Source of the DNA: Nonomuraea gerenzanensis
GTDB taxonomy: Bacteria > Actinomycetota > Actinomycetes > Streptosporangiales > Streptosporangiaceae
Assembly (NCBI RefSeq): GCF_020215645.1
Contig: NZ_CP084058.1
Span: 11,028,501 to 11,092,500, forward strand
Direction: 5' to 3'
DNA length: 64,000 nucleotides
Position numbers and translations under genes: made by a program. Position 1 is the stretch's first letter. Each line of letters opens with the position of its first letter. Below are positions 35,761 through 44,606 of the stretch, piece after piece. Under the pieces are notes generated by a model. It was given only the letters and a program-made list of their open reading frames with translations. It did not search any database and was not told the origin of the DNA.

Positions 35761-37529
35761 TGTCCGCGACGGAACACTCCACGGACGGCCTGCGCAGCCA
35801 AGCCTGGTGGGACAACGCGGGCAACCCGGAGATGACCGCGCTCTACCTCGAACGCTTCCTCAACTTCGGGCTGACCCCCGACGAGCTCCGGTCGGGCCGG
35901 CCCGTCATCGGCATCGCGCAGACGGGCAGCGACCTCGTGCCCTGCAACCGCCACCATCTCGACCTGGCCGGCCGGGTCAGGGACGGGATCCGCGACAACG
36001 GCGGGATCCCGCTGGAGTTCCCCGTCCACCCGCTGCAGGAGACCGGCAAGCGCCCGACCGCCGCGCTGGACCGCAACCTCGCCTACCTCGGGCTGGTCGA
36101 GGTGCTGTACGGCTACCCGCTCGACGGGGTCGTCCTGACGACGGGCTGCGACAAGACCACGCCCGCGTGCCTGACGGCGGCGGCCACCGTGAACCTCCCG
36201 GCGATCGTCCTGTCCGGCGGGCCCATGCTGAACGGCTACCACCAGGGCCGGCGGATGGCCGCGTCGGGCTCGGGGCTGGTGATCTGGCAGTCGAAGCGGC
36301 TGCTGGCCACCGGGGAGATCGACTACGACGAGTTCATGGCACGCGTGTGCGCCTCCGCGCCCAGCATCGGCCACTGCAACACGATGGGCACCGCGCTGTC
36401 GATGAACAGTCTGGCCGAGGCGCTGGGGATGTCCCTGCCCGGCTGCGCGGCGATCCCGGCGCCCTACCGCCGGCGGGCGCAGATGGCCTACGAGACCGGC
36501 CGCCGGGCGGTGGACCTGGTCCGCGAGGACCTCACCCCGCGCAAGATCATGACGATGGCGGCCTTCGAGAACGCGATCGTGGTCGCCTCGGCGCTCGCCG
36601 CCTCCACGAACGTGCCCGTCCACCTCAACGCCATCGCCCGGCACACCGGGGTGCCGCTGACCATCCAGGACTGGCAGCGCGTCGGGGCCGACGTCCCGGT
36701 GCTGGCGAACGTCGCCCCCGCCGGCGAGTTCCTCGGCGAGGACTTCTACCGCGCCGGCGGCGTGCCCGCCGTGATGTGGTCGCTGCTGCAGGCGGGGCGC
36801 CTGCACGGGGACGCCCTGACCGTCTCCGGCCGTACCGTGGCGGAGAACCTGGCCGAGGCCCCGGCCTCGGACCCGGAGGTGATCCGCCCCTTCGCCGAGC
36901 CGCTCGCCGCCCGGGGCGGGCTGCTCGTCATGACGGGCAACCTGTTCGACTCCGCGGTCATGAAGACCTCGGTCCTGCCCGACGGGTTCCCCCTGGTGTC
37001 CGAGTACCGCGCCATCGTCTTCGAGGGCCCCGAGGACTACCACGCCCGCATCGACGATCCCGGCCTGGGCGTGGACGCCGGCTGCATCCTCGTCATCCGC
37101 TACACCGGGCCGATCGGCTATCCGGGCTCGGCCGAGGTGGTGAACATGGAGGTGCCCGCCGCGCTGCTGCGGATGGGCGTCACCACGTTGCCCACGCTCG
37201 GCGACGGCCGCCAGAGCGGCACCTCCGACGCGCCGTCCATCCTCAACGCCAGCCCGGAGGCGGCGGCCGGCGGCAACCTGGCCATCCTGCGCACCGGCGA
37301 CCGCATCCGCGTCGACCTCGGCGACGCGCGGGTGGACGTGCTGCTGACGGAGGAGGAGATCGCCGAGCGGTGGGCGGGGCACACGCCGCCGGTGCTGGAG
37401 AACCAGACCCCGTGGCAGGAGATCTACCGCGCCACGGTCGGGCAGCTCGACGGCGGCGGCTGCCTGGAGCTGGCCCTGTCGTACCACGACCTCGTCCACA
37501 CCAAGGGGATTCCACGTGACTCGCACTGA
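35760..37529 (+). CDS. IlvD/Edd family sugar-acid dehydratase
   Basis: A 589-residue Fe-S dehydratase. Cluster and active-site motifs: '[12 protein letters not shown]', '[27 protein letters not shown]' and '[27 protein letters not shown]'. The 'CDKTTPA' form and length fit the pentonate/hexonate dehydratases (L-arabinonate, D-xylonate) better than IlvD or phosphogluconate Edd. The reaction would give a 2-keto-3-deoxy sugar acid. Its ATG overlaps the previous stop by one base, and it overlaps the next gene by 14 bases. Confidence 0.88.
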   Translation: MSATEHSTDGLRSQAWWDNAGNPEMTALYLERFLNFGLTPDELRSGRPVIGIAQTGSDLVPCNRHHLDLAGRVRDGIRDNGGIPLEFPVHPLQETGKRPTAALDRNLAYLGLVEVLYGYPLDGVVLTTGCDKTTPACLTAAATVNLPAIVLSGGPMLNGYHQGRRMAASGSGLVIWQSKRLLATGEIDYDEFMARVCASAPSIGHCNTMGTALSMNSLAEALGMSLPGCAAIPAPYRRRAQMAYETGRRAVDLVREDLTPRKIMTMAAFENAIVVASALAASTNVPVHLNAIARHTGVPLTIQDWQRVGADVPVLANVAPAGEFLGEDFYRAGGVPAVMWSLLQAGRLHGDALTVSGRTVAENLAEAPASDPEVIRPFAEPLAARGGLLVMTGNLFDSAVMKTSVLPDGFPLVSEYRAIVFEGPEDYHARIDDPGLGVDAGCILVIRYTGPIGYPGSAEVVNMEVPAALLRMGVTTLPTLGDGRQSGTSDAPSILNASPEAAAGGNLAILRTGDRIRVDLGDARVDVLLTEEEIAERWAGHTPPVLENQTPWQEIYRATVGQLDGGGCLELALSYHDLVHTKGIPRDSH

Positions 37530-38532
37530 GGCCAGGGGCACCATCATGATCGCCGACTCCGACTTCGGCGACGTGGACATCGAGCGCGAGATCGTCGAGG
37601 GCGCCGGGTTCGAGCTGCTCGCCGCGCAGTGCAAGAGCGAGGACGAGGTGATCGAGCGGGGCCGCGCCGCCGACGGCGTGCTGACCCAGTACGCCCGGGT
37701 CGGCGCCCGCGCCATCGACGCCTTCACCCGCTGCCGGGTGATCGCCCGCTACGGCACGGGCGTGGACATCGTGGACGTGGACGCCGCGACCCGGCGGGGC
37801 ATCCAGGTCACCAACGCGCCGAACGAGTGGTGCGCCGAGGAGGTCGCCGACCACGCCGTCGCGCTCTGGCTGGCCGCCGCCCGCAAGATCTGCGTCTACG
37901 ACCGGGCCACCCGGGAGGGCGAGTGGCGGTGGCAGAGCGGGCAGCCGATCCAGCGGCTGCGGGGACGGGTGTTCGGGCTGCTGTCCTTCGGCGCCATCGC
38001 GCAGCTCGTCGCCGCGCGGGCGCAGGCGTTCGGCGTCGAGGTCTGGACGCACGACCCGTTCGTGGAGGAGGACGTGCCGCGCTCGCGTGGGGTGCGGCCG
38101 GTGTCCTTCGACGAGCTGGTGGAGGGCGCCGACTACCTGGTGATCCAGGCGCCGCTCACCCCTGAGACGCACCACACCTTCGACCGTGCGACGTTGCGCC
38201 GGATGAAGCCGACCGCCGTTTTGATCAACACCGCGCGCGGGCCGATCGTGGAGGACGCGGCGATCCACCAGGCGCTCACGGAGGGCTGGATCGCCGGCGC
38301 GGCCCTGGACGACCTGGAGGAGGAGCCCGCCAAGCAGCGCGACTGGCGCCCGCGCAACCCCCTCTTCTCACTGCCCGACGTGATCATCACGCCGCACGCC
38401 GCCTACTACTCCGAGCAGGCCGTCGCCACGGTGCGGCGGGTCGCGGCGGAGGAGGCCGTACGGGTGCTGACGGGGCAGGCCGCCCGGCACCCCGTCAACG
38501 ACCTGACCGCCGCCGGCCCGGACCCGGGCTGA
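37516..38532 (+). CDS. D-2-hydroxyacid dehydrogenase (CtBP-like)
   Basis: A 338-residue NAD-dependent dehydrogenase with the catalytic trio visible: Arg in 'LINTARGPIVED', Glu in 'LDDLEEEPAKQRDW', His in 'VIITPHAAYYSEQ'. The dinucleotide loop is unusual: 'GLLSFGAIAQLVA' in place of G-x-G-x-x-G. The GTG start lies 14 bases inside the dehydratase gene, so translation is coupled. It may reduce the 2-oxo acid made upstream. Confidence 0.87.
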   Translation: MTRTEARGTIMIADSDFGDVDIEREIVEGAGFELLAAQCKSEDEVIERGRAADGVLTQYARVGARAIDAFTRCRVIARYGTGVDIVDVDAATRRGIQVTNAPNEWCAEEVADHAVALWLAAARKICVYDRATREGEWRWQSGQPIQRLRGRVFGLLSFGAIAQLVAARAQAFGVEVWTHDPFVEEDVPRSRGVRPVSFDELVEGADYLVIQAPLTPETHHTFDRATLRRMKPTAVLINTARGPIVEDAAIHQALTEGWIAGAALDDLEEEPAKQRDWRPRNPLFSLPDVIITPHAAYYSEQAVATVRRVAAEEAVRVLTGQAARHPVNDLTAAGPDPG

Positions 38533-38683
38533 TCGCCGGGCCTCAGCGCACCCGGCGGACGGCCGGGCTCCTCATGTCAGCGGTCGCATCAGTACGGCGT
38601 CGGTCCCGTATCAGACCACTCGGCGATGGTTGGTCCATCGAAACCGGGGGCAGCGCCCACCGCCAGCACGAGGAGCACACACC

Positions 38684-40168
38684 ATGTCCATCACCCTTTC
38701 CGAGCAGGACCAGCTCACCCTCCGGACCGCCGCGTGGGGCGCCGTCTCGCTGATGAGCGCCGCCGGTGCCGCCGGCTCGCCGCACCGGGCCGCCACCGAG
38801 GGCTCCATCGCGCTGACGTCCGCGACCGGCCTGGTCGGGCACGTGCTCGCCAAGGCGCCGAAGGGGCTCGGCGGCAAGAGCGTGGCCGAGCTCGCCGACC
38901 AGGTGCTGCCCGCCCTGACCGCGTCCATGAGCCTGCTCAACGAGCAGGCGCCGGAGGAGGCCGGCAACTTCCGCCGCACCGTCCTCGTCGCCGTCGAGGC
39001 GGCCACCCAGCCCCAGCGGGGCGAGCCCGGGCCTGTCATGGCGGAGATGGCTCGCAAGATCACCGAAGCGCTCGACGCCGCCGCCGCACCGGACCGCCCC
39101 GAGCTGCGCACGATCATGCAGGAGATGGTCGACGCCGGCATCGTCGGGGTGACGCTGCGCGTGCGCGACGAGCGGGGTGAGTGGACCGCCGCCGCCGGGC
39201 TGGCCGAGCTGGGCGGGACCGCGGAGCCGCCGCTGGACGGGCACGTCCGGATCGGCAGCAACACCAAGACCTTCACCGCCACCGTGGTCCTGGCCCTGGT
39301 GGCCGAGGGCAAGATCGCACTCGACGCCCCGGTGACCGGCTACCTGCCCGAGTTCGGCCTGGACGAGCGGATCACCGTACGGATGCTGCTCCAGCACACC
39401 AGCGGCATCTTCAACTTCACCGGCGAGTACTACGAGGACGGCACGTTCGCCCCCGGCATCCCCGCCACCCCCTCCGGCAAGGAGTGGGTGGACAACCGCT
39501 TCCGCTCCTACACGCCGGAGGAGCTGGTCCGGCTGTCGCTGTCGAAGCCGGCGCGCTTCGAGCCCGGCACCGACTGGAGCTACGCCAACACCAACTACGT
39601 GCTGGCCCGGCTGCTGATCGAGAAGGTCACCGGCCGCAGCGTCGCCGAGGAGATGCGGCGGCTCATCCTGGAGCCGCTCGGCCTGACCGGCACCGTGCAA
39701 CCCACCACGGAGACCGACATCCCCGCCCCGCACGCCCACGCCTACTACCGCTACGAGGAGGACGGCCAGACCCGGACGGTCGACGTCACCCGGCACAACC
39801 CGTCCTGGATCTCCAGCGGCGGCGACATGATCTCCACCAGCCGCGACCTGCAGACGTTCATCACCGCGCTGGTGACCGGCAGGCTGCTGCCCGCCGACCT
39901 GCTGGCCGAGATGTGCACCCCCGAGGCCAAGGTCGGCTACGGCCTGGGCGTCTTCGTCCAGCCCGCGCCCGGCGGCGGCACCCTCGTCTCCCACAACGGC
40001 GGCTCCGCCGGCCACGCCGCCCTCATGTACGCCACCCCGGACGGCGCCACCACCCTCACCGCCACCCTCAACTACGTCGACGACGCGGCGCTGTCCATGG
40101 CGGCGGCGTTCCAGGAGGCGACGCAGAAGCTCGTCCAGGAGGTGTTCGGCGGCGGGCAGGCTCAGTGA
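38684..40168 (+). CDS. Beta-lactamase-fold serine hydrolase fused to a small N-terminal conserved domain
   Basis: A 494-residue protein; ATG 38684 has GAGGAG upstream. Residues 140-490 form a class C beta-lactamase/D-aminopeptidase domain: S-x-x-K in 'IGSNTKTFTATVV', Y-x-N in 'SYANTNYVLARLLIEKVTG', H-x-G in 'LVSHNGGSAGHAAL'. The first ~135 residues ('SITLSEQDQLTLRTAAWGAVSL' onward) are a helical segment that looks like a complete small protein of its own, followed at once by the usual start of the hydrolase ('PELRTIMQEMVDAGIVG'). No signal peptide, so it is cytoplasmic. I infer a gene fusion. Confidence 0.85.
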   Translation: MSITLSEQDQLTLRTAAWGAVSLMSAAGAAGSPHRAATEGSIALTSATGLVGHVLAKAPKGLGGKSVAELADQVLPALTASMSLLNEQAPEEAGNFRRTVLVAVEAATQPQRGEPGPVMAEMARKITEALDAAAAPDRPELRTIMQEMVDAGIVGVTLRVRDERGEWTAAAGLAELGGTAEPPLDGHVRIGSNTKTFTATVVLALVAEGKIALDAPVTGYLPEFGLDERITVRMLLQHTSGIFNFTGEYYEDGTFAPGIPATPSGKEWVDNRFRSYTPEELVRLSLSKPARFEPGTDWSYANTNYVLARLLIEKVTGRSVAEEMRRLILEPLGLTGTVQPTTETDIPAPHAHAYYRYEEDGQTRTVDVTRHNPSWISSGGDMISTSRDLQTFITALVTGRLLPADLLAEMCTPEAKVGYGLGVFVQPAPGGGTLVSHNGGSAGHAALMYATPDGATTLTATLNYVDDAALSMAAAFQEATQKLVQEVFGGGQAQ

Positions 40169-40217
40169 CGCGATGACCGCCCGGCGGCGGGCAGGCTCAG
40201 CAGGGCGATGACAGCCC
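40148..40217. repeat. 35-bp direct repeat across the gene end
   Basis: Two near-identical 35-bp copies (40148-40182, 40183-40217) beginning GGCGGCGGGCAGGCTCAG; a third partial copy begins at 40218 as the left arm of the terminator. The first copy contains the TGA stop of the beta-lactamase-fold gene. Confidence 0.8.
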
Positions 40218-40255
40218 GGCGGCGGGTGGCTGCTTCCGGCAGCTCACCCGCCGCC
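40218..40255 (+). terminator. Rho-independent-like terminator
   Basis: Stem GGCGGCGGGT / ACCCGCCGCC with an inner GCTGC / GCAGC stem, followed by CGTTTTC. It lies after the beta-lactamase-fold gene. Confidence 0.65.
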
Positions 40256-40409
40256 GCCCGTTTTCACCGAAAATCGTTTGCCCCGCACGGCAGGGCTCGG
40301 AGAACCTGTTGCCCATGATGCTCTGACGGACAGCACCCCAGCACTCCGAGATGCCACGGCGCCCCTGCGTCGTGCCGCCCCCGACCCTGTTCATGCGAAG
40401 AGAGCGTCT

Positions 40410-41576
40410 TTGTCTCAGCAACCCTCCGGGCCGGCCACGGTCACCGTGTTCGCCTCCCCCACGAGCTGGATCGAGTCCGACGCCGTCGCGCAGTGCCACC
40501 AGGTGGCCGCGCTCGACGGGATGACGCAGGTGGCCGGCATGCCCGACCTGCACCCCGGCAAGGGCGCCCCCATCGGCGCCGCCATGACCTCGACGGTCCT
40601 GTACCCGTTCCTGGTGGGCTCCGACATCGGGTGCGGCATCGCCGTGTTCCCCGTCCGGCTCAAGCGGGCCGTGCCGGAGAAGCTGGCCGCCCGCTTCCCC
40701 GACCTCGACCGGGCCCTGGACCCCGAGCGGGACGCCGACGACCCCGCCTGGGCCGTGGTGAAGGGCGACCTCCCCGCCGGATACGTCGAAAGCCTCGGGA
40801 CCGTCGGCCGGGGCAACCACTTCGTCGAGCTGGCCCGCATCGGGACGGTCTTCGAGCCCGCCCACGCCGACCGGCTCGGCCTCGCCGGCGGTGACCTGGT
40901 GCTCATCGTCCACAGCGGCTCCCGGGGGCTGGGCGAGCGGATCCTGCGGGCGCACACCGAGGTCCACGGCGCCGGTCCCGCCCCCGACCCCGCCGCCTAC
41001 CTGGCGCAGCACGACGAGGCCGTGCGCTGGGGGTCGCTCAACCGGCGGCTGCTGGCGGCGCGGGTGGCCCACGCGCTCGGGTTCGAGCCCGCCGAGCCGA
41101 TCCTCGACCAGTGCCACAACTCGGTCGAGGTGCGCGACGGGAGCTACCTGCACCGCAAGGGGGCGGCGCCGGGCGACGGCTGCGACGTGCTCATCGCCGG
41201 GACCCGCGGCACCCCTTCCTACCTGGTGGCCGCGCACTCCGGGGCGGGCTCCGGGCGTTCCGTGGCGCACGGGGCCGGGCGCAAGATGTCTCGGGCCGAC
41301 GCCCTGCGCAGGGGGAAGGCCAAGCACACGGTGGAGGAGCTGCGCCGGACGCCGGTGGGGTCGCTGGTGGTGTGCGGTGACCGGCAGCTGCTCTTCGAGG
41401 AGGCGCCGACGGCCTACAAGCGGATCGAGCAGGTGATCGACGACCTCGTGCAGCATGGGCTGGCCACGCCGGTGGCCACCACGGTCCCGCTGGTCACGTA
41501 CAAGACCGCTGACCACGGAAGCCGCCGCAAGGGGGGCGAGCGTGAGCGGGACCGCCGTGAGCGGGGGCGAGCGTGA
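40410..41576 (+). CDS. rtcB: RtcB family RNA ligase (PrfH-associated type)
   Basis: RtcB joins RNA 2',3'-cyclic phosphate or 3'-phosphate ends to 5'-OH ends using GTP and Mn2+. Seen: 'MPDLHPGKGAPIGAAM', 'VGSDIGCGIAVF' (metal Cys), 'GRGNHFVEL', 'HSGSRGLGERIL', 'QCHNSVEV' and 'VAHGAGRKMSRADALRRG' with the His that carries GMP. The ~390-residue size is that of the short RtcB2 branch. I take TTG 40410 as start (AGAGAG upstream); a TTG at 40278 would add 44 unlike residues. It ends in a Gly/Arg/Glu tail made by a 31-bp repeat, and the release-factor gene prfH follows. Confidence 0.9.
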   Translation: MSQQPSGPATVTVFASPTSWIESDAVAQCHQVAALDGMTQVAGMPDLHPGKGAPIGAAMTSTVLYPFLVGSDIGCGIAVFPVRLKRAVPEKLAARFPDLDRALDPERDADDPAWAVVKGDLPAGYVESLGTVGRGNHFVELARIGTVFEPAHADRLGLAGGDLVLIVHSGSRGLGERILRAHTEVHGAGPAPDPAAYLAQHDEAVRWGSLNRRLLAARVAHALGFEPAEPILDQCHNSVEVRDGSYLHRKGAAPGDGCDVLIAGTRGTPSYLVAAHSGAGSGRSVAHGAGRKMSRADALRRGKAKHTVEELRRTPVGSLVVCGDRQLLFEEAPTAYKRIEQVIDDLVQHGLATPVATTVPLVTYKTADHGSRRKGGERERDRRERGRA

Positions 41577-41611
41577 GCGGGACCGCCGTGAGCGGGGGCG
41601 AGCGTGAGCGG
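41536..41611. repeat. 31-bp tandem repeat at the rtcB-prfH junction
   Basis: About 2.5 copies of a 31-bp unit (starts at 41536, 41567, 41598; begins GCGAGCGTGAGCGG). The unit is not a multiple of three, so it changes frame between copies. It encodes the basic tail of RtcB and separates its TGA from the prfH ATG. Confidence 0.85.
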
Positions 41612-41620
41612 AAGGCTGCC

Positions 41621-42253
41621 ATGAGTCTCCACCTGCTGTTGTCGGCCGGGCGGGGGCCGCAGGAGTGCGCCTGGGCGCTGGCCGAGCTGGTACGGCGGCT
41701 GGAGGCCGACGCCGCCCGGCGCGGGCTGGACACCCAGCGGGTCGAGAGCGTCCCCGGTGACCGGCCCGGCACCTACCGGTCGGTTCTCGTCCGGATCGCG
41801 GGTGACGGCGCCGAGCCGTTCGCCGCCTCCTGGACCGGCACCCTGTGCTGGCAGGCCCCCAGCCCGTACCGGGCCCGCGCCGGGCGCAAGAACTGGTACG
41901 TCATCGCCCGGCCGTGCCGGATCGACAGCCCGCGCACCACGTTCGCCGAGGCGGACGTCGAGATCGTCGCCTGCCGCACCGGCGGGCCGGGCGGTCAGCA
42001 CAGGAACAAGGCGAGCACCGCCGTGCGGGCGACGCACCGGCCCACGGGGATCGTCGTCGTGGTGGACACCGAGCGGCAGCTCAGCCTCAACCGCCGCATC
42101 GCCCTGCGGTTGCTGCGCGAGCGCGTCGAGCACGGTGACGACGTGGCCGAACGCGCCGTCGTCACCGCCCGCTGGCGCATCCACGACGAGCTCGTCCGTG
42201 GCAACCCCACCCGCGTCGAACGCCCGGACCCACCCGCGCAACGCACCCGCTGA
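41621..42253 (+). CDS. prfH: Peptide chain release factor H-like protein
   Basis: From ATG 41621 (GGAAGG upstream) 210 residues. It has the release-factor catalytic motif in 'CRTGGPGGQHRNKASTAVRATH' shortened here to its core GGPGGQ, followed by 'LSLNRRIALRLLRERVE'. It lacks the codon-recognition domain of RF1/RF2, as PrfH does. PrfH with RtcB2 has been reported to rescue ribosomes whose 16S rRNA has been cut in the decoding centre, releasing the stalled peptide so that RtcB can reseal the RNA. Adjacent gene order here supports that role. Confidence 0.9.
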   Translation: MSLHLLLSAGRGPQECAWALAELVRRLEADAARRGLDTQRVESVPGDRPGTYRSVLVRIAGDGAEPFAASWTGTLCWQAPSPYRARAGRKNWYVIARPCRIDSPRTTFAEADVEIVACRTGGPGGQHRNKASTAVRATHRPTGIVVVVDTERQLSLNRRIALRLLRERVEHGDDVAERAVVTARWRIHDELVRGNPTRVERPDPPAQRTR

Positions 42254-42272
42254 CGGGAGCGTTCCCCAGCGG

Positions 42273-42638
42273 TCAGGCGGCGGGCCAGCGCGGTGGGGCC
42301 GGGGCGGCCTGTTCGAGGCCAGCCCAGTCCTCCCGCGCCGGCGCGAACGCCTCCACCACCACCGCCCCCTCCGGCCCCGCCTGGACCTCGTGGGGCACGT
42401 TCGCGAGGATGCGCCAGGAGCCACCGGGCCCGAGGTCCCGGCTCTCCTCCCCCACGCGGAAGGTCAGCGTGCCCTGCAGGCACAGGCCGAGTTGCTCGTT
42501 GTGGTGACGGTGCTCGGGGACCAGGCCGCCCGGGGGCAGCTCGACGACGGCGAGGGTGAGCTGCTCGCCGTGGATCACGCGGGCCAGGACATCCTTCCAG
42601 ATGCGGGTGGGCGCGATGGCGTTCAGGTCGGTCAGCAT
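42273..42638 (-). CDS. Cupin domain protein
   Basis: A 121-residue single cupin. Metal motif 1 is 'PGGLVPEHRHHNEQLGLCLQG' in pattern (H-x-H-x-E-x5-G) and motif 2 is 'GSWRILANVPHEVQAG'. It starts 7 bases inside the aminotransferase 3' end, so the two are coupled. It probably binds a metal; the reaction is unknown. Confidence 0.82.
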   Translation of the reverse strand: MLTDLNAIAPTRIWKDVLARVIHGEQLTLAVVELPPGGLVPEHRHHNEQLGLCLQGTLTFRVGEESRDLGPGGSWRILANVPHEVQAGPEGAVVVEAFAPAREDWAGLEQAAPAPPRWPAA

Positions 42639-43576
42639 GGGACGGCTCCGTACACGGGTGTGGTCCATTCGGGATGGGCGGGGTCCTCGCGGCGGCTGAT
42701 CGCCTGCAGCAGGCGCTGCACGGCGAGCGTCGTCCCGCCCGGCTGCCCGTCGCCGACGGGCCGGCAGTCCACCTCGACGACCGGGGCGACGAGCACGGCC
42801 GTGCCGCACAGCAGGGCCTCGTCGCAGGAGTAGAGCTCGGAGCGGTGCACGCGCCGCTCCTCGACGGCCGCGCCGGTCAGCTCGCGCAGCAACTGCATGA
42901 CCTGCCGGCGGGTGATGCCGGCGAGGATGTCGTCCGTGGCGGCCGGGGTGGCCCAGCGGTCGCCGGTCCTGATGAGCAGGTTCGAGGTGGTCGCCTCGGC
43001 CACGTGGCCGTCGCCGGTGAGCATGATCGCCTCGTCGAAGCCGTTGCGTACGGCGTCGGTCTTGGCCAGGGCGGGCCCGACGTAGCTGCCGATCACCTTG
43101 GCCCTGTTCGGCACGGCGGCGTCGGCCGTCCTGCGCCAGGCGCTGACCATGCAGCGCACGCCGCGCCGGTCGATGTAGTCGCCCGGCATGGGTGTCGCGG
43201 CCAGGTACAGGCGCGCGCCGCTGTCGTGCATCCGGACGGCGAGTTGCCGGTCCGCCTGCAGCAGGAGCGGGCGCACGTAGGCGTCGGCGCGGACGCCGTT
43301 GCGGCGCAGCAGCTCGGCGGTGAGCCCGGCCAGCCGGTCCGGGTCGTACGGCAGCACCAGCCCGAGTATGCGGGCCGATCGCGCCATCCGCTCGTAGTGG
43401 GCCCGCGCCTCCAGCAGGTAGAGCTCCTGGTGATCCGGGTTCCAGCAGGCTCTGATGCCTTCGAAGGTGCCCGTGCCGTACGAGACCGCGTTGGCCAGGA
43501 GGCTGAGCCTGGACTCCCGCTCCGGCACGAACGCGTCCTCCGCGTAGACCTCGTCGTAGGGGGTTCCGAATCGCAT
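42632..43576 (-). CDS. Class IV aminotransferase (branched-chain aminotransferase-like)
   Basis: A 314-residue fold-type IV PLP enzyme starting at ATG 43576. Seen: 'NAVSYGTGTFEGIRAC', 'DAYVRPLLLQAD', PLP-Lys in 'NRAKVIGSYVGPALAK', 'FDEAIMLTGDGHVAEATTSNLLI' and 'VHRSELYSCDEALLCGTA'. It is closer to IlvE than to the D-amino-acid or aminodeoxychorismate enzymes. It is divergent from a LysR gene with a repeated TTAAGGA motif between them, and coupled to a cupin, so it is probably a specialised paralogue. Confidence 0.88.
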   Translation of the reverse strand: MRFGTPYDEVYAEDAFVPERESRLSLLANAVSYGTGTFEGIRACWNPDHQELYLLEARAHYERMARSARILGLVLPYDPDRLAGLTAELLRRNGVRADAYVRPLLLQADRQLAVRMHDSGARLYLAATPMPGDYIDRRGVRCMVSAWRRTADAAVPNRAKVIGSYVGPALAKTDAVRNGFDEAIMLTGDGHVAEATTSNLLIRTGDRWATPAATDDILAGITRRQVMQLLRELTGAAVEERRVHRSELYSCDEALLCGTAVLVAPVVEVDCRPVGDGQPGGTTLAVQRLLQAISRREDPAHPEWTTPVYGAVPC

Positions 43577-43602
43577 GCCGCCAGGATGCGCGCCGCCGTC
43601 CG

Positions 43603-43630
43603 TTAAGGACAATCGACAGCTGCTTAAGGA
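43603..43630. promoter_or_regulatory. Direct repeat in the aminotransferase/LysR divergent promoter
   Basis: TTAAGGA occurs at 43603 and 43624, a 21-bp period (two helical turns), in the 72-bp gap between the divergent genes. It is a candidate LysR binding region. Confidence 0.45.
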
Positions 43631-43648
43631 AGGGTTTAGCGTTTTCGC

Positions 43649-44566
43649 ATGCTCGACCTAGCAAGGCTCCGGGTGTTGCGGGAGGTGGCCCGGCACGGGT
43701 CGCTCACCCGCGCCGCCGCCGCGCTGTCGTACACCACCTCGGCGCTGTCGCAGCAGATCTCCGTGCTGGAGAGGGAGGCGGGGGCGCGGCTGTTCGAGCG
43801 GCACGCCCGGGGGGTGCGGCTGACGGAGGCCGGGCGGGCGCTCCTGGCGCACACCGAGCGCATCATGACGGAGCTGCGCGCCGCCGAGAGCACGCTGGCC
43901 GCGATCGGCGCCGGGGACGGCGGGCGGCTGCGGTTCGGGTCGTACACGACGGCCAACGCCACGCTCATGCCCATGGCCGTACGCGCCTTCCTGCGCGAGC
44001 GGCCCGCGGTCTCGGTGGAGCTGGTCGAGGCCGACCGGGACGAGGCGGTGGCGGCCGTGGCCGCGCACGAGCTGGACCTGGCGCTGGTGTACGAGTTCCC
44101 CGCCGTGCCCCTGGTGGTGCCGGCGAACGTCGAGGTGCGCCGGCTGCTCACCGATCCCCTGTACATCGCGCTGCCGCCGGGCCACCACCTGGCGGGGCGC
44201 GAGCGCGTCCGGCTCGCCGAGCTGGCCGGCGAGCGGTGGATCCAGGGGGTGCACCGGGGGTCCACCCTCGACGTGCTGCCGCGGGCGTGCCGGCAGGCGG
44301 GGTTCGAGCCGGTCATCGCGTTCAGGACCGATGATCAGATGACAGTCAGGGGGCTGGTCGCGGCGGGGCTGGGGGTGGCGCTCGCGCCCTTCCTCACGCT
44401 GCCGGCGACCGCTCCCGATCTCGTCGTACGCCCGCTCGACGAGCCTTTGCTGACCAGGACCGTGATGACGGCCGTGCCCGCGCAGGAGCACCGGCTGCCC
44501 GCCGCCGTGGCGATGATCGAGCACTTGCGGACGGTCGCGGCGGAGCTTCAGGCGGCACGGGGGTGA
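43649..44566 (+). CDS. LysR family transcriptional regulator
   Basis: A 305-residue protein. HTH: 'LARLRVLREVARHGSLTRAAAALSYTTSALSQQI', then a helical linker and a LysR substrate domain ('LRFGSYTTANATLMPMAVRAF', 'DLALVYEF', 'VRGLVAAGLGVALAPFL'). The divergent aminotransferase-cupin pair is the likely target, probably responding to an amino or keto acid. Confidence 0.9.
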   Translation: MLDLARLRVLREVARHGSLTRAAAALSYTTSALSQQISVLEREAGARLFERHARGVRLTEAGRALLAHTERIMTELRAAESTLAAIGAGDGGRLRFGSYTTANATLMPMAVRAFLRERPAVSVELVEADRDEAVAAVAAHELDLALVYEFPAVPLVVPANVEVRRLLTDPLYIALPPGHHLAGRERVRLAELAGERWIQGVHRGSTLDVLPRACRQAGFEPVIAFRTDDQMTVRGLVAAGLGVALAPFLTLPATAPDLVVRPLDEPLLTRTVMTAVPAQEHRLPAAVAMIEHLRTVAAELQAARG

Positions 44567-44606
44567 CGCAGGGACGCCGCGCGAGCCGGTTGGATCCCGG
44601 AGCAGC

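Noticed and set aside
13797..40168. The two beta-lactamase-fold proteins as antibiotic resistance genes
   Set aside because: Both carry only the general serine-hydrolase motifs, and one is cytoplasmic; nothing shows activity on beta-lactams.
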